From NCBI GenBank assembly GCA_951813545.1, contig OX638352.1, positions 3,178,835-3,242,834 on the forward strand: a stretch of 64,000 nucleotides of DNA, written 5' to 3'. The notes below the pieces were generated by a model. That model was given only the letters and a program-made list of their open reading frames with translations, did no database searches and had not been told where the DNA came from. Shown one piece after another: positions 62,032-64,000 of this stretch. Positions within the stretch are counted from its first letter, which is position 1, and each line of letters starts with the position of its first letter. The stretch is from an uncultured Poribacteria bacterium. GTDB lineage: Bacteria > Poribacteria > WGA-4E > WGA-3G. The position numbers and the translations under genes were made by a program.

Positions 62032-63171
62032 ATGAGTACTATCAAGAAAGATCCCGTCCTCGTCGTTGTACAACTCTCAGGTGGCAACGACTTCATGAAT
62101 ACGCTCATTCCGTACACAGCCGGGATTTATCACGATTCCCGTCCGGTGGTCGGTATCAAAGCGGAAGATGTCCTACCGTTGGAGGTAGATGACGCTTTGG
62201 GCTGGCATCCGCAGGCTGCCCCGCTGAAAGAGATGTTTGATGCCGGTGATGTCGCCGTTGTACAGGGGATCGGCTATCCGGATGCAAACCGCTCGCATTT
62301 CCGGGCGATGGACATCTGGCACACCTGTGAACCGCTGGAAATCGGCGATGAGGGTTGGGTCGGTAGACTTGTCCGAGAACTCGACCCGCAGAGTCAGAAC
62401 GTCCTAACAGGCATCAGTTTCGGACAGGGGCTTCCGCGTGCCTGTGCCCTTTCTGGCATTCCTGTTACGTCTGTCGGTGATTTAGATAACTATGGACTGA
62501 TGACCAGCATTGGTGATGAAGGACAGCGCACAAAAGCACTTGACATATTTAAGAAAATGTATAGCGGCACGGTCGGCACCGGCATCGTGATGGACTACCT
62601 CAGCCAAACCGGGTTAGATGTGATTAAGGGTGCTGACGAACTCAAGAAGGCACCGGCGATGTATACGTCTGAAGTGGAATATCCACAAAACTCAATCGCA
62701 AAAAGCCTGCGAGATGTCGCACGCGTCCACCTCGCCGATCTCGGCACACGCGTCTTTTACACGCAGCACGGCGGTTATGACAACCACGCCAACGAGGTAC
62801 CGACACATCCACGGCTCCTGACAGAACTGACAGAAGCCATCCAAGCGTTCTTCACCGATCTACGGGCACAGAACGCCTCCGAAGAGATCGTCATGTACGT
62901 CTTCACAGAATTCGGTAGACGTATCCGAGATAACGCCAGCGGTACTGACCACGGAACCGGCGGCGGTGCGTTCATCATTGGCGATCGCGTGAAAGGTGGA
63001 CTCTACGCCGAATATCCGTCTCTCGATCCGTCGCGTTGGGTACACGGTGAAGACCTTGAGCATACCATCGACTTCCGTGGCATATACGGAACGCTCTTAG
63101 AGCAGTGGATGGGTGTAGATCCGACGCACATCGTCGGCGGAAATTTTGAACAGATTCACCCATTTTCCTAA
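62032..63171 (+). CDS. DUF1501 domain-containing protein
   Basis: 379 residues with LSGGNDFMNTLIPY, YPDANRSHFRAMDIW and VYVFTEFGRRIRDN as hallmark segments; the family is related to alkaline phosphatase/sulfatase folds, often exported by the Tat pathway, though no twin-arginine signal is seen here. It starts 55 bp after the DUF1800 gene and is followed 22 bp later by the NHL-repeat gene, giving a three-gene operon. Confidence 0.92.
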   Translation: MSTIKKDPVLVVVQLSGGNDFMNTLIPYTAGIYHDSRPVVGIKAEDVLPLEVDDALGWHPQAAPLKEMFDAGDVAVVQGIGYPDANRSHFRAMDIWHTCEPLEIGDEGWVGRLVRELDPQSQNVLTGISFGQGLPRACALSGIPVTSVGDLDNYGLMTSIGDEGQRTKALDIFKKMYSGTVGTGIVMDYLSQTGLDVIKGADELKKAPAMYTSEVEYPQNSIAKSLRDVARVHLADLGTRVFYTQHGGYDNHANEVPTHPRLLTELTEAIQAFFTDLRAQNASEEIVMYVFTEFGRRIRDNASGTDHGTGGGAFIIGDRVKGGLYAEYPSLDPSRWVHGEDLEHTIDFRGIYGTLLEQWMGVDPTHIVGGNFEQIHPFS

Positions 63172-63192
63172 GACAACAGCAGGAGGCGTATT

Positions 63193-64000
63193 ATGGGTAG
63201 ACCTTACGGGTTACTGCGTGCCGGGTTTCCATTTCATAAGACCCTGAGCATGCGGCGAACAACGAATTTTCCGATCGATATCGCAATCGGAAAAGAGGGA
63301 CGTATATATATTATGTGCCGGAGCGACGGTACTGCGATGATCCGAAAATACACCGTTGAAGACGAAGACCTCGGCACAATGGGCGGTTACGGACAAGGTG
63401 ACGGGCAATTCACGTGGCCCGTGACGATTACCGCTGACAGTGAAGAAAATCTCTATGTCTCCGATGAATATTTGCATCGGATCGTCGGCTTTAACAGCGA
63501 GGGTGAACACATCGGTACATGGGGGGAACACGGCACCGATCCGGGGCAACTCAACGGTCCCGCTGGCATTGCCTTTGACCCGGAAGAGAACCTCTACGTC
63601 GCTGATAGTCTGAGCCACCGGGTGCAAAAGTTCACGAAAGACGGCAAGTTCCTCCTGCAGTGGGGAAGTTATGGCGACGGCGACGGCGAATTTAACATGC
63701 CGTGGGGCGTCGCCGTAGACGAACTCGGCGATGTCTACGTTGTGGATTGGCGAAACGACAGGGTGCAGAAGTTCAACGCCGAAGGAGAATTCCTCTTTGC
63801 ATTCGGCAAGTCCGGCAGCGGCAACGGTGAACTCAACCGTCCTGCCGGGATTGATGTTGACCTGCACGGCGACATCTATGTTGCCGACCGAGGCAACGAC
63901 CGTATTCAACTTTTCAACGCCGAAGGGCGGTATGTGCAGAAATTCCTCGGTGATGCTACCTTGTCAAAGGTGTCCCTGGCTTACATGATGACGAACGCCA
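63193..64000 (+). CDS. NHL-repeat beta-propeller protein (partial)
   Basis: An open frame from the ATG at 63193, with AGGAGG six bases upstream, runs off the right edge after about 269 codons. It encodes NHL repeats with the usual spacing (GQFTWPVTITADSEENLYV, GPAGIAFDPEENLYVADS, MPWGVAVDELGDVYVVDW, RPAGIDVDLHGDIYVADR). NHL propellers bind proteins, RNA or ligands. It completes the DUF1800-DUF1501-NHL operon. Confidence 0.9.
   Translation, partial: MGRPYGLLRAGFPFHKTLSMRRTTNFPIDIAIGKEGRIYIMCRSDGTAMIRKYTVEDEDLGTMGGYGQGDGQFTWPVTITADSEENLYVSDEYLHRIVGFNSEGEHIGTWGEHGTDPGQLNGPAGIAFDPEENLYVADSLSHRVQKFTKDGKFLLQWGSYGDGDGEFNMPWGVAVDELGDVYVVDWRNDRVQKFNAEGEFLFAFGKSGSGNGELNRPAGIDVDLHGDIYVADRGNDRIQLFNAEGRYVQKFLGDATLSKVSLAYMMTNA

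Noticed and set aside
1..64000. CRISPR array or phage region
   Set aside because: No regularly spaced repeats of 25-40 bp with unique spacers were seen; the repeats present are tandem, palindromic or coding. No phage structural gene was recognised.

Overview
The window reads like a chromosomal contig of a free-living or sponge-associated bacterium, most probably a member of Candidatus Poribacteria or a close relative. This is inferred from gene content: phytanoyl-CoA dioxygenase, sulfatase and enolase-superfamily genes, a DUF1800-DUF1501-NHL operon, DUF58, many LamG, Kelch and TolB-like secreted proteins, and ECF sigma factors fused to beta-propellers. No rRNA or universal marker protein is present to settle the taxonomy. 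One tRNA gene, tRNA-Leu(CAG), is present, and no CRISPR array was seen.

Positions 1-12.3 kb hold metabolic and accessory genes. A Nudix hydrolase gene is split by an IS605-type element that carries tnpB. After it come a PhyH dioxygenase, two methyltransferases, a sialidase-like protein paired with a mandelate racemase-family enzyme, DUF309, UDP-glucose dehydrogenase, a MoxR ATPase and a GHMP kinase. A 113-bp tandem repeat precedes the HU gene.

Positions 12.3-31 kb are mainly housekeeping and catabolism. HU has a consensus promoter and a structured leader. It is followed by asd, mtnK, a DnaJ-like chaperone, a DUF433/PIN-like toxin-antitoxin pair, an aminotransferase, a sulfatase, tRNA-Leu, an MFS transporter, a macrodomain protein, DUF58, a nitrilase-family enzyme, a prenyltransferase-repeat protein, a Gfo/Idh/MocA oxidoreductase, DUF547 and a second enolase-superfamily enzyme.

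Positions 31-34.5 kb hold a minus-strand operon of three unrecognised small genes (a Cys-rich secreted protein, a membrane protein and a basic protein) behind a leader with pseudoknot topology, an HTH regulator and a MITE-like element.

Positions 34.5-57.8 kb form a minus-strand island and are the most unusual part. Three paralogous genes each fuse a cytoplasmic ECF sigma factor, one transmembrane helix, a conserved linker and an extracytoplasmic beta-propeller (Kelch once, BNR/YCF48-type twice). Between them lie secreted Kelch, WD40-dockerin, LamG, TolB-like, TPR and thioredoxin-fold proteins. Several of these end in the same short C-terminal motif, and four transcription units share an upstream box. 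The island also carries many broken or chimeric copies (an in-frame TAA, an in-frame TAG, a frameshift in a G tract, a deletion remnant, a TolB/BNR chimera), which suggests frequent recombination among paralogs, assembly error, or both.

Positions 57.8-64 kb hold a complete ISAs1-family element with a 10-bp target duplication, a possible ADP-ribosyltransferase-like gene with a small partner, and a DUF1800-DUF1501-NHL operon that runs off the end of the window.
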